A stretch of DNA of 64,000 nucleotides from the NCBI RefSeq assembly GCF_009740285.1, contig NZ_CP046566.1:2228501-2292500 (forward strand), read 5' to 3'. The stretch comes from Phnomibacter ginsenosidimutans. Lineage in GTDB: Bacteria; Bacteroidota; Bacteroidia; Chitinophagales; Chitinophagaceae. Within the stretch, counting starts at the first letter, position 1; every line of letters starts with the position of its first letter. The position numbers and the translations under genes are program-made. The notes under the pieces are model-generated. The model ran no database searches. It was not told the origin of the DNA and saw only the letters and a program-made list of their open reading frames with translations. Of this stretch, positions 9,355 through 19,005 are shown one piece after another.

Positions 9355-11058
9355 ATGAAAACGATTGCTCGTTTTGCATCCTTGTCTTTTTTACTGCTGG
9401 CATCAGTTCAGCTGTTGCAGGCACAGCCCAATGGCTTTCAATATCAATTGGTAAAACATGCCGAGTACAACAAAGCGGCAGTGAGCAGTGCTCATCCTTT
9501 GGCCAGTGAGGCAGGCATGTATGTAATGCAGCAAGGCGGCAATGCGGTAGATGCGGCCATTGCAACCCAGTGGGCATTGGCTGTGGTGTATCCCACGGCA
9601 GGCAATATTGGTGGCGGTGGGTTTATGGTGGCGCACCTCAAAGGCGGCAAAAACGTAACCATTGACTACCGTGAAATGGCCCCGGGCAAAGCCACCGAAA
9701 ACATGTACGTAGATGCAACAACGGGCAAGGCCAATACCAGATTATCGCAAAGCGGTCACCTGGCCAGCGGTGTGCCGGGTACACCGGCAGGTTTGTTTGC
9801 ATCGCTCAAATATGCCAAACTGCCTATGAAAAAATTGATTCAACCCGCTATTGATTTGGCAGAAAAAGGGTTTGTAATTACTGAAAGAGAAGCCAACCGC
9901 CTGAACAATCTGCAGCAGCAATTGGAGAGAGTGAATACTAGCCTGCCTGTTTTTTACAGAGAAAAGAAATGGCAGGCCGGCGATACCTTGATACAAACCG
10001 ATTTGGCCAATACCCTCAAACGCATTCGTGACAAAGGCCAGGCGGGTTTTTACGAAGGCGAAACCGCCGATTTGATTGTGAATGAAATGGAACGTGGCGG
10101 CGGAATCATCAGCAAAGCCGATTTAAAAAATTACAAAGCCATAGAAAGAACGCCGGTTGTATTTATGTACAAGGGCTACGAAATCATTTCGATGCCGCCC
10201 CCCAGCAGCGGCGGCATACTCATTCATCAAATGCTGAAGATGCTGGAAAACCGGCCACTGGCCAGCTATGGTTTTCAAACGGCAAAAAGTGTGCAGCTCA
10301 TTACCGAAGTTGAACGTCGTGCCTATGCCGACCGTGCCGAACACTTAGGCGACCCCGACTATTACAAAGTACCGATGAAAGGATTGGTTGCCCCTGCCTA
10401 TTTGCAGCAACGCATGGCCGATTATGACAGCACCAAAGCATCAGTAAGCAGTAACATTAAACCCGGAGTGATTAAAGAAAGCATGGAAACCACCCACCTG
10501 AGTGTGATGGATACGGAAGGCAATGCAGTAAGTGTAACCACTACCCTCAACGGTGGGTATGGCAGCAAAGTGGTTGTAGGTGGTGCCGGCTTTTTTCTCA
10601 ACAACGAAATGGACGACTTCAGTGTGCAACCGGGCGTACCCAACATGTTTGGCGCCATTGGTGGCGAAGCCAATGCCATTGCCCCGGGCAAAAGAATGCT
10701 GAGCAGCATGACTCCCACTGTGGTACTGAAAAACAACAAACCATTTATGGTGGTAGGAACACCCGGTGGTACTACCATCATTACATCCGTTTTGCAAAGC
10801 ATCGTTAATGTGGTGGACTACAACATGAATGCTTTTGATGCAGTAAACAAACCAAAATTTCACCATCAGTGGCAACCCGATGAAGTACGGGTGGAAAAAG
10901 ATTTTCCGCTGGATGTACGCAAACAGCTGGAAGCCATGGGCTACAAAATTGTAGAAAGTGGCGCCTGGAGTGCTACCGAAATGATTTTGGTAAAACCCAA
11001 CGGCAAACTGGAAGTAGTGGGCGACAAACGCGGCGACGACAGTGTGGCCGGTTGGTAA
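9355..11058 (+). CDS. ggt: gamma-glutamyltransferase
   Basis: Gamma-glutamyltranspeptidase: cleaves the gamma-glutamyl bond of glutathione and related peptides and transfers or hydrolyses the glutamyl group, in the periplasm. The 567-residue precursor has a signal peptide (LSFLLLASVQLLQAQ). Autocleavage would occur before Thr379 in METTHLSV, the invariant new N-terminal threonine of the small subunit. Other conserved stretches are GGNAVDAAIA, GNIGGGGFM, LNNEMDDFS and the lid/oxyanion segment MLSSMTPT. Length and domain order are normal. It diverges from the M14 carboxypeptidase, so the two may share a role in scavenging peptides, but this is only suggested by position. Confidence 0.95.
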   Translation: MKTIARFASLSFLLLASVQLLQAQPNGFQYQLVKHAEYNKAAVSSAHPLASEAGMYVMQQGGNAVDAAIATQWALAVVYPTAGNIGGGGFMVAHLKGGKNVTIDYREMAPGKATENMYVDATTGKANTRLSQSGHLASGVPGTPAGLFASLKYAKLPMKKLIQPAIDLAEKGFVITEREANRLNNLQQQLERVNTSLPVFYREKKWQAGDTLIQTDLANTLKRIRDKGQAGFYEGETADLIVNEMERGGGIISKADLKNYKAIERTPVVFMYKGYEIISMPPPSSGGILIHQMLKMLENRPLASYGFQTAKSVQLITEVERRAYADRAEHLGDPDYYKVPMKGLVAPAYLQQRMADYDSTKASVSSNIKPGVIKESMETTHLSVMDTEGNAVSVTTTLNGGYGSKVVVGGAGFFLNNEMDDFSVQPGVPNMFGAIGGEANAIAPGKRMLSSMTPTVVLKNNKPFMVVGTPGGTTIITSVLQSIVNVVDYNMNAFDAVNKPKFHHQWQPDEVRVEKDFPLDVRKQLEAMGYKIVESGAWSATEMILVKPNGKLEVVGDKRGDDSVAGW

Positions 11059-11088
11059 CCGCTACAGTAGTTATTGCAACTCCCCTAA

Positions 11089-11520
11089 TTATCTTCTGAA
11101 ATAAGTAACATACCTGCGGGTGGATTGCTGGGTTTCTGCACGTAATCGGTTACGGCCTCTGAAATCAAGGTTTTCGTAAAACTGCGACAGCACTTGCTGG
11201 TTTACAAAGTCTACAGCAGTGATTTGCATGCTGAGCCATTGCTCATCATCTTGCCAGCGCCGGTTGATGTACCAGCTGCCACTGAACTGCTGATTGTTGT
11301 CATTTACATAACTCAGCGTACCGTTGTCGTAAAATGTAAACCGGCCATTGTTGAAAGGTATACGGGCCGAGTTGCCGCCCCAACCCATAGGGTTCACATC
11401 GTCGATGCGCCATTCGCCAAGGATGCGGCGTTCGGCTGTGCGGTAACCTTCTTTAATGCAGCCGGAAGTAACAACAGCCAAAGAGGCTGCGAGCAGTGTA
11501 ACAGTCAGTTTCATAGGCAT
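11089..11520 (-). CDS. lipocalin-like lipoprotein, unknown function
   Basis: A 143-residue lipoprotein. The signal peptide ends in a lipobox (VVTSGC, Cys21), and the mature part holds the pattern LGEWRIDDVNP ... GRFTFYDNGTLSY, followed by SGSWYINRR. Such repeated G-x-W and T-F-x-x-x-G-T strands are seen in lipocalin-like Bacteroidota lipoproteins of unknown function. Translation could start at either of the two close Met codons (MPMKLTV). It runs convergent to ggt with a 30-base gap. No motif identifies a ligand. Confidence 0.65.
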   Translation of the reverse strand: MPMKLTVTLLAASLAVVTSGCIKEGYRTAERRILGEWRIDDVNPMGWGGNSARIPFNNGRFTFYDNGTLSYVNDNNQQFSGSWYINRRWQDDEQWLSMQITAVDFVNQQVLSQFYENLDFRGRNRLRAETQQSTRRYVTYFRR

Positions 11521-11622
11521 TGATTTGTGTAGCCTAAATTTCCTGACGGTAATGTTTACAGAATGTTACAGCCCCATTGATTAACAAGAGATTTTGTGAA
11601 CAGAATTCTAATGAACTGCTGA

Positions 11623-12591
11623 CTATAAACCATCCAGTTTGTAATCAATCTTCATGTCCATATCCATAGGAATTTCAATGGAATTGATTTTAAAAATACC
11701 AGACAACTGTTGCTGCAAACGAGCTGTTTGCATCAAGCCCGTGCCAAGGTTAACATAAATCAAGCCTTGTTGTTTGCCCTTAAAATCTGCATCCAGTTTC
11801 ATACCCATGATGTCGAATGCCGTATTGTCTTTGGGCTGGCCCAATGAAGGCGGACTAGCCAAAGCCAAACCGGGCATGGCCACCTGCTGATCAGCATTAG
11901 TAATGGTTGATGTCAGCGCTATTTCTGCGATCCCATTTTTCACCGACTTCAATTCAAAATCGTTATTGATAACCATGGTAAAAATGGCCTTCATCCGAAT
12001 CTGATTTTTCCATTTGGCACCATCGTTTACTTTTTTGCCGGGCAACACATAAAAACATTGCTCCAGCATGCCGCTCATCATGTCGTCATTTATCAATGGG
12101 CGAAGTGCAGTAGCCAGTTGCTTGCGTAGCTGTTCTTCCAAGGGCTGTAAGCCAGCTTCCACTACTTTCCACAAACTATCGGTAGATACTTTTGTCAGCA
12201 CTTGACCTTTGGGTGAAATAGTTGCCGTGAACTCAATTCCCGTCATCATATCCATTACCCGCAAAGCAGCTGAATCTTTCTGCGAAAGACTGTCTAGCGA
12301 AAACATGGTTTTATCCTTCCCCTGACTCAGGTTGTAATCCTCATAGGCAAAAGCCACCTGTGTGTTGCCATCGGGCAGGGTATCAAACCGTAGCAAACTA
12401 CTAATGCGGGTATTCATGGGCTGCTTCAACTCTTGTCCCAGCATTTTAATGGTCACCTTGCCACTAACATCTGTTTGCAGCCGGTAGCGGGAATCATCAG
12501 CAGGCTGAAAACGCAAATCGTATTTTCCTTCGCGGCAGCCAGTAGCAGCTACCAACAGCAACAAGAGTAATGCTTGACAAAATTGTTTCAT
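11623..12591 (-). CDS. DUF6263-like lipoprotein
   Basis: A lipoprotein of 322 residues from the start MKQFCQALLLLLLVAATGC. I prefer this start over one 48 bases upstream because it places the hydrophobic core and lipobox (ATGC) at the usual distance. The mature protein begins YDLRFQPADDSRYRL and is all-beta in appearance. It resembles the DUF6263 family common in Bacteroidota, which has no known function. It diverges from dnaG, leaving a short shared promoter region. The family assignment is moderate. Confidence 0.6.
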   Translation of the reverse strand: MKQFCQALLLLLLVAATGCREGKYDLRFQPADDSRYRLQTDVSGKVTIKMLGQELKQPMNTRISSLLRFDTLPDGNTQVAFAYEDYNLSQGKDKTMFSLDSLSQKDSAALRVMDMMTGIEFTATISPKGQVLTKVSTDSLWKVVEAGLQPLEEQLRKQLATALRPLINDDMMSGMLEQCFYVLPGKKVNDGAKWKNQIRMKAIFTMVINNDFELKSVKNGIAEIALTSTITNADQQVAMPGLALASPPSLGQPKDNTAFDIMGMKLDADFKGKQQGLIYVNLGTGLMQTARLQQQLSGIFKINSIEIPMDMDMKIDYKLDGL

Positions 12592-12724
12592 GACAGTGTG
12601 GAATGCGCCAAAGATACCGGCTGAAAGTGAATAGTCCACGTGACTGCCATTTGCTAATTGACAAGTGGCTGAAACAAATAGAAATGCCCCGCTTCTTATT
12701 CAAAATTGCCGTTACTTTCGCTCT

Positions 12725-14659
12725 GTGATTAGTCAGGAAACCGTACAGCGCATTATCAACAGCATCAACGTCCTCGAAGTAGTGGGCGATTTTGTGCAGC
12801 TCAAAAGAAGGGGCGCCAATTACCTTGGCCTCTGCCCTTTTCATGGCGAAAAAACACCTTCGTTTACGGTCTCTCCTTCCAAAGAAATATACAAGTGTTT
12901 TGGCTGTGGCAAAAGCGGCAACTCCATCAGCTTTTTAATGGAGCACGAAAAGCTGGGCTATGCAGAAGCCCTGCGTTGGCTGGCTAAAAAATACAATATC
13001 GAAATTCAGGAAACGGAAGTTGATCCTGAATACAAAGAAAGACAGCAAACGGCCGACAGCCTGTACATCATCAACCAGTATGCGCAAAAATATTTTGCAG
13101 AGCAGCTTTGGGAAAATGAGATGGGCCAGGCAGTGGCATACAGCTATTTACAACAGCGGGGTTTTACCGACGAAACCATGCGAAAGTTTGGTTTGGGCTA
13201 TTGCCTCAACGAAAGGGATGCATTTACCAAAGACGCATTGCACAATCAGTACAATAAAGAGTTGCTACTGAAAACCGGTTTGGTATCGCAGCGGGATTAT
13301 GGCCTGCAAGACAATTACCGCGACAGGATTATTTTTCCCATTCACAACCACATTGGTAAAATCATTGGCTTTGGTGCCCGTCTCATTAAAAACAGAGACA
13401 ATGCACCGAAGTATATCAATACACCAGAGAATGAACTGTATGTAAAAAGTAAAATTCTCTACGGTATTTATTTTGCCCGTCAAGCCATTGAGAAAAGAGA
13501 TGAATGCTTGCTGGTAGAAGGTTATACAGACGTTATTAGTTTGAACCAGGCCGGTGTAGAAAACGTGGTGGCCAGTGGTGGTACTTCATTAACACCCGAC
13601 CAGCTCAGGCTGATAAAACGTTACACCAAGCATCTTACCATTTTGTACGATGGTGATGCTGCGGGTATCAAAGCGGCCTTGCGTGGTTTGGACTTGGCAC
13701 TGGCCGAAGGTTTGTATGTACGTTTGGTACTGTTGCCCAATGGCGAAGACCCAGACAGCTATGTACAAAAAGTGGGCAAAGATGAATTCAACGAATACAT
13801 CAATAACAACAAGAAAGACTTCATTCTTTTTCAGACAGAACTGGCGCTGAAAGAAGCAGGCAATGACTCCCAAAAAAGAAGTGAGGTAGTCAACCGCATT
13901 GCAGAAAGCATTAGCAAAATTGATAAGGCTGAAGACTTCTCCCGCCAGCAAGATTACATCCGCCAATCAGCAAGTTTGCTGAAGGTAGACGAGGAAGGTT
14001 TGATTAACCTCGTCAACAAGTACATCCGGGAAAAACTGCAGAAAGAGCAGCGTAAAAACCTGCCCGATCAATCGCCATTGCAAGAGGCAGAAACAATGCC
14101 CGATGAAGTGGTGGATGCCAACCTTGCATTGCTGCTCACCAACGAACTGCAAGAACGTGCCGTGGTGAAAAGCCTGCTGCTGTATGGCTTGCTGCCCCTG
14201 CAGGAAGAAAGTGAAGAAACTGTAGCACAGTTCATTTTCAACAGCCTCGAAAACTTTCATTTCGATAATACCGAATTGGAAAAAGTGTACCTGCTCTACA
14301 AAAGCTGGTACGATGCCGGATTGGAGCCTACCGAAAAATCTTTCGTGTACTACCCCGATGAAGCACTCAACCGCCTGGTGATTTCGCTGCTGGAGTTTCC
14401 ATACGAAATCAGCCCCAAATGGGAGGAGATGATTCAGAGCCGCCGCATGTCGGATATTGAGCAAAGCCGGAAAGATGCCAACTTATCGGTGAGTTATTTT
14501 AAGCTGCGCAAACTGAAACAAATGCTGGAGCAAAACCAACAGGAGCTGGAGCATGAAAAAGATCCATTGGTACAGCAGCAGTTGATTGAACTGCACATTG
14601 AGCTCAAAAAGTTTGAACGGGAAATTACTTCTGTACTGGGTACGGTTATCCTGAAATAA
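12725..14659 (+). CDS. dnaG: DNA primase
   Basis: Primase that lays the RNA primers for DNA replication. I choose the GTG at 12725, which gives the protein beginning (V)ISQETVQRIINS, as in other Bacteroidota DnaG proteins. An ATG 60 bases upstream would add a non-conserved leader. The zinc-binding domain shows C37-P-F-H40 and C58-F-G-C61. The Toprim core shows LVEGYTDVISL and the metal-binding ILYDGDAAG. The C-terminal third (helical, Gln/Glu-rich) would bind DnaB. Total length is 644 residues, normal for the phylum. It stands alone here, without the rpsU/rpoD neighbours of proteobacteria. Confidence 0.95.
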   Translation: MISQETVQRIINSINVLEVVGDFVQLKRRGANYLGLCPFHGEKTPSFTVSPSKEIYKCFGCGKSGNSISFLMEHEKLGYAEALRWLAKKYNIEIQETEVDPEYKERQQTADSLYIINQYAQKYFAEQLWENEMGQAVAYSYLQQRGFTDETMRKFGLGYCLNERDAFTKDALHNQYNKELLLKTGLVSQRDYGLQDNYRDRIIFPIHNHIGKIIGFGARLIKNRDNAPKYINTPENELYVKSKILYGIYFARQAIEKRDECLLVEGYTDVISLNQAGVENVVASGGTSLTPDQLRLIKRYTKHLTILYDGDAAGIKAALRGLDLALAEGLYVRLVLLPNGEDPDSYVQKVGKDEFNEYINNNKKDFILFQTELALKEAGNDSQKRSEVVNRIAESISKIDKAEDFSRQQDYIRQSASLLKVDEEGLINLVNKYIREKLQKEQRKNLPDQSPLQEAETMPDEVVDANLALLLTNELQERAVVKSLLLYGLLPLQEESEETVAQFIFNSLENFHFDNTELEKVYLLYKSWYDAGLEPTEKSFVYYPDEALNRLVISLLEFPYEISPKWEEMIQSRRMSDIEQSRKDANLSVSYFKLRKLKQMLEQNQQELEHEKDPLVQQQLIELHIELKKFEREITSVLGTVILK

Positions 14660-14692
14660 GCTGGGCAGAAATGTTTACCAAATACAGAGCTG

Positions 14693-15214
14693 CTATTGCT
14701 TTTCCAGCATATCGCTGTACGAATGTGTAAGCAAATGTGAAGGCTGAATATCCAGCAACTGCATGTAGTGATTGCACTGCTCATGAAGCTTGGCTGCGCC
14801 AATATTTCCATCTATATCAATGGCTTCTATTTCAACAAAAGTGCCCAATCCTTCTACATTGTCCAGGTGAAATTTCACATTGTCGATAAAGTATATTTCT
14901 CTGGCTTTGTGCACGGCTACTTTTACGCCCCAAGCAGCTGCCAGCACCGATTGTAAGTCATGACTATCGCCATGCAGTTGTGTCATGTTTACAGCAGAAC
15001 CTTTGGGTGTGGCACTGTTTTCCCTTGCATAAAAAATAAGTGAATACTCAATATTGCCACGGCGAAGTTTAAGCCGCCCGTTGGGACAGTTAAAATACAC
15101 ATCGGTTTGATGATCGGTGCCTTTGAAATCGGCTCCCGCCGCCATAAGAACGGCCCTGGCTTTTTCTAAATCGTCGCAAGTTGCTTTAATTTCTACATTC
15201 AGGTGTGCTGCCAT
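14693..15214 (-). CDS. CYTH domain protein (class IV adenylate cyclase / triphosphatase fold)
   Basis: A 173-residue CYTH (triphosphate tunnel) protein, started at MAAHLNVEIKA. The N-terminal strand NVEIKA is the family's metal-binding signature (ExK form). Further charged strands GRLKLRRGN and YSLIFYARE, and FVEIEAID near the C-terminus, supply tunnel residues. Members hydrolyse inorganic triphosphate or thiamine triphosphate, or make cAMP from ATP; sequence alone does not say which. It is convergent with dnaG, with 33 bases between the stops. A short in-frame upstream Met (15232) exists but adds residues that do not look conserved. Confidence 0.78.
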   Translation of the reverse strand: MAAHLNVEIKATCDDLEKARAVLMAAGADFKGTDHQTDVYFNCPNGRLKLRRGNIEYSLIFYARENSATPKGSAVNMTQLHGDSHDLQSVLAAAWGVKVAVHKAREIYFIDNVKFHLDNVEGLGTFVEIEAIDIDGNIGAAKLHEQCNHYMQLLDIQPSHLLTHSYSDMLEKQ

Positions 15215-15250
15215 AATGCCGGCAAAATACAACCTTCATGCATGCCAATG

Positions 15251-16702
15251 CTATTGCACTTCTTTTACAGCAGGCAACGTTGCTTTAGCTGCCGTACCCG
15301 ATAAATTTTGAATGAGTAAATCCGCTACTGCATAGCTTTCTACAGCATAATTGAAATAGGCAGGTAGCTGAGTGCCCCAACTTACACTACAGTTTCGCAA
15401 ACGAATATTGCTGGCCTTATCAAAATAAAAACCAGAAGTGGAACCTGTTACAAATCCATCTGCTTCACAAGGGCGGCGGTCGTACAAACCTCCCGGCAGA
15501 CTGGTGGTTTTGTGGAGTTGTACATCTACGCCATCAAAAAAGATATCCTTGATTTTATCTGCAGTCTCGGCACTTACAAACACACCGTTTTCACCCACAC
15601 ATTTGATGTTGCTAAATGTAATGTTGCGCACCACGCCCACCCGGCCTTCAGTCGCTCCTGCAGGAAATCGCCAGTTAGCATCTTTGTGGTTCACTTTAGC
15701 CCTTTTAAATGCAGTGATGTAAATAGGCTCTGCTTTACCCCACCATACATCGCTGAACAAACGGCTTTCAATAATCATGTTGGAAAAAACGACATCAGTC
15801 ACCACACCCTCATCACGATGCTGAATGCCTACACCCCGGTTGCTGTTTTTAATGATGCAATTGTTCACCAACACCTGCCGTATGGTATCCATGTTTTCAG
15901 AACCAATCTTGATGGCGCAGCTGCGGGAAGTCATGGTGCAATTGGTAACCACAATGTTTTCGCATACGCCAAACTCTTCAAACTCCCTTCTGTTTTTCAA
16001 GCAAATACAATCATCGCCGCTTTCGATATAGCAATCGCTGATGCGAACATTTTTGCTGTGGTCAATATCAATGCCATCACTGTTGCGCACCTTTAAACTA
16101 TTTTTCAGCGTGATGCCCGAAATCACCACATCATCGCAACCAATCAGGTGTATGGTCCAATAAGCTGAATTACCAATATGCACATCACGAATGCGGATGT
16201 TTTTGCCGCCAATAATTGTGAGCACATGTGGTCTTGGATCGAGCACATGAAAAGGTTTCAACACGTAAGCGTCCGCTTCTTCAGCACCCATAAATGCAAT
16301 ACCGTTACCATCAATTGTACCGGTTCCTGTCAGGCTAAGGTTCTCTACCTTTTCAGCACCAATCCAAATGGTGCCTTCACCCGGGTTTTTCCTGAAAGCT
16401 GATACCTTATACAACTGCTCATCCGGACTCGCTTTCACCACTGCATTCGCCGCAACATGAAATTCTACATTCGACTTCAGTTGAAATGGTCCACACAAAA
16501 AGGTTTTAGATGCAGGCACCAGTACCCTGCCACCACCCGCCTTATGGCAGGCATCTATAGCTTTTTGAAACGCAGCGGCGTCATTGCTTTTGCCATCGCC
16601 TTTGGCACCAAAAGCCTGCACATTAAACACCTGCTGGCTCATGCCTGCATGACCAACTAGCAATAAGCAGCATCCTAAAACGTATCGAACGATTTTTTTC
16701 AT
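15251..16702 (-). CDS. GH28 family glycoside hydrolase (polygalacturonase-like)
   Basis: Right-handed beta-helix hydrolase of family GH28, acting on galacturonan or related pectic links. The chosen start MKKIVRYVLGCCLLLVG gives a signal peptide ending about GMSQ. The conserved N-terminal FGAKGDGKSNDAAAF motif is followed by the catalytic stretch NSDGIDID, then SGDDCICLK, and IKIGSEN and RGVGIQHRD. These match the Asp/Asp-Asp/Gly-x-Gly pattern of the family. Last gene of a three-gene operon after GH97 and GH92. Its start lies 11 bases beyond the GH92 stop. Confidence 0.87.
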   Translation of the reverse strand: MKKIVRYVLGCCLLLVGHAGMSQQVFNVQAFGAKGDGKSNDAAAFQKAIDACHKAGGGRVLVPASKTFLCGPFQLKSNVEFHVAANAVVKASPDEQLYKVSAFRKNPGEGTIWIGAEKVENLSLTGTGTIDGNGIAFMGAEEADAYVLKPFHVLDPRPHVLTIIGGKNIRIRDVHIGNSAYWTIHLIGCDDVVISGITLKNSLKVRNSDGIDIDHSKNVRISDCYIESGDDCICLKNRREFEEFGVCENIVVTNCTMTSRSCAIKIGSENMDTIRQVLVNNCIIKNSNRGVGIQHRDEGVVTDVVFSNMIIESRLFSDVWWGKAEPIYITAFKRAKVNHKDANWRFPAGATEGRVGVVRNITFSNIKCVGENGVFVSAETADKIKDIFFDGVDVQLHKTTSLPGGLYDRRPCEADGFVTGSTSGFYFDKASNIRLRNCSVSWGTQLPAYFNYAVESYAVADLLIQNLSGTAAKATLPAVKEVQ

Positions 16703-16712
16703 CTTGATTTTT

Positions 16713-18997
16713 TTACCATTTTTCTGCAGAACGATTTTCGGGCTTACTACCCCAAGTGGTGGGCTTACTACCAAACTGAATTTCCAACACACCACCGTTT
16801 GCAATCATGGCATGGGTGATATAATTTTTTGAGTACAGTTTACCGTTCCAGCGAACATTTTGTATGTATTGATCTTCGGCACTTTTTTTACTGCACCGAA
16901 TAGAAAAACTTTTCCCAGCCGGCAGTTGAATATCAATGGAATCAAATAAAGGTGCACACAACATGTATTCAGCATTCACCGGATTAAGCGGATAAAACCC
17001 CATGGCGGCAAACACATACCAGGCACTCATTTGCCCTGCATCATCATTGCCACTTAGTCCACCGGCACCATCGCTGTACTCAGTCAATAAGATATCACGT
17101 ACATGCAGTTGTGTTTTCCAGGGCGAAGCCGTGAAATTGTACATAAACGGAATTTGATGGCCGGGTTCGTTGCCATGCCAATATTCAGCTTTGGTAAACA
17201 AACTATCTAAAGCGCTTTCCAATGCAGCAGAACCGCCCATTAGCGTGGCAAGGTCTTGCACGGCATGCGGTACATAAAAGCTGTACTGCCTTGCTGTGCC
17301 TTCTGTAATAAACGGCAATCGTACATCTGGTTGAAATGGTTGATACCAACTGCCATTGGCGTATCGGCCATTCATCATGCCTACCTGCTTATCAAAAACA
17401 TTTCTATAATTGCTGGCACTCTTTTGTAGTTGTGCTGCATCTTTTTGAAAGCCCAACTGCTTTGCAATAGTAGCTAATGCATAATCATCGAAAGCATATT
17501 CCAAGGTGCGGCTCACTTGCTCTTTTTGTGAAATGCGATGGGCACACTGTCTTCCATTGGAATGTAGTCATACCTAAGCCAGGAATCCATGGCACGTCGG
17601 CCAACACCATTTACATAAGACAAACTATCGGCTACTTCAAAAGCATTGCGCCGCATGTAGCCGTATGCTTTTAGTACATCATAATTGCGTAGGCCCCGGT
17701 TATATGCCGATGCAATAAATGCAGTTACATGATCGCCAATCATGGCACTGGTATAACTATTCCAGCAAGGAAAAATAGGCAACCATTTGCCTTGTTCTGC
17801 TTTCAAAATCATGGAGCGGACAAAGCTGTTTGTCAATGATGTATCCACAATACTCAACAGCGGTAGTTGTGCCCGGTAAATATCCCACATCGAAAAATCG
17901 TCGTAGTAATTGCCCTGTTGCAACTGCATTACTTCTCCATTGCCCGAAAATTTCGGATAAGCTCCATTCTCATCATTCATTAAGCGGGGCTGCTGAAAAC
18001 TATGGTACAACGAAGTATAAAATATCCGCTTCCATTGTTCATTGCTGGTTGTCACCCGAATGGTGCCCAAAGCCTGCTGCCACTCAGCAGCGGCTTGTTG
18101 TTGAATGCTTGCCCACGAAGCAGTGCCAATTTCAGCCTGTAAGTTTTGCCGGGCATTTTCAATGCTGGTAAAAGAGGTACCCATGCGAAGCGTAACCCTT
18201 TCGCCTTTACGCAAATGATAACCCACAAAAACACCCATTCCTTTTACCTCATGAACTGATGCATTGAAGAATATTTTTTCCTGTACAAAAGAACCTGCTA
18301 CGCCAGGCGCTATGTCTGTCGATGCATACATCCATCCGCTAAAACCGGCAGGCTTACCCCATCCCTGATAAATGCGGTGCACATCGTTTCGCCCCTGCAT
18401 GGTTCCTGTGGTTGCATCTACACTGGCAAAGCCTTTTGCATAATCCGTATTTGGAATCAACAAGAGGTACAAACTATCATCTTGCAACATGGTAAATTCC
18501 ATAATGCCAGCCCGGAGTGTACCTGTCAATGCAGCAGCATAACTCTGTGTACGTATGTTGTATTGTGTTGGGTCCGATTGTTCACTGGCATGCTCAAGAG
18601 GAGTAGCATATGCTGCTGCTGTTGTCCGCAGTTTGCCTACTACCGGCACTATAGTAAAGCTGCCATAATCTTGCATGCAGGAGCCACTAATCCAGTGCGT
18701 TGCCCGAAAGCCCGTAAGTTGCTGATCGGTGTAGAGATAAGGTGGAATACACTTGGTTTCTGTGGTACGAGTTTCAGGTACCCACTGTGTCATGCCAAAG
18801 GGCCAACCCACCGCAGGAATGGTGTTGGCATTCTTTTCGGTACCACCAGCTTCGCTGTGTTTTACAGCAGCAGGTGTAGTGGCTGGCGCAGTGCCCGCCA
18901 TGGGTTGCACATATTGCCACAATGGTTGTGCTACTGCTTGCCGGCAAAGCAGCAACAGCACAACAACAAAAGGCTTGGCCAACAATTTGCTCCGCAT
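16713..18997 (-). CDS. GH92 family alpha-mannosidase, frame broken near 17524
   Basis: Calcium-dependent exo-acting alpha-mannosidase of GH92, secreted (signal peptide LLAKPFVVVLLLLCRQAVAQ). Family hallmarks include YVQPMAGTA near the mature N-terminus, AVGWPFGMTQWVPET, FRATHWISGSCMQDYG, the FSMWDIYRAQLPLL segment, SRTLEYAFDDYALA, and the catalytic region GLSGNDDAGQMSAWYVFAAM. The first part ends FHKKSK-stop; the second resumes SRTLEYAF one frame away. Adding one A to the AAAAA run at about 17524 gives FHKKEQVSRTLEY and a 761-residue protein of normal GH92 length. I regard it as intact in the organism. Middle gene of the GH97-GH92-GH28 operon, 8 bases after GH97. Confidence 0.88.
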
Positions 18998-19005
18998 AAC
19001 ATGAT

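Noticed and set aside
12665-12724. Upstream ATG start for dnaG
   Set aside because: It adds 20 non-conserved residues; the GTG at 12725 gives the typical N-terminus.
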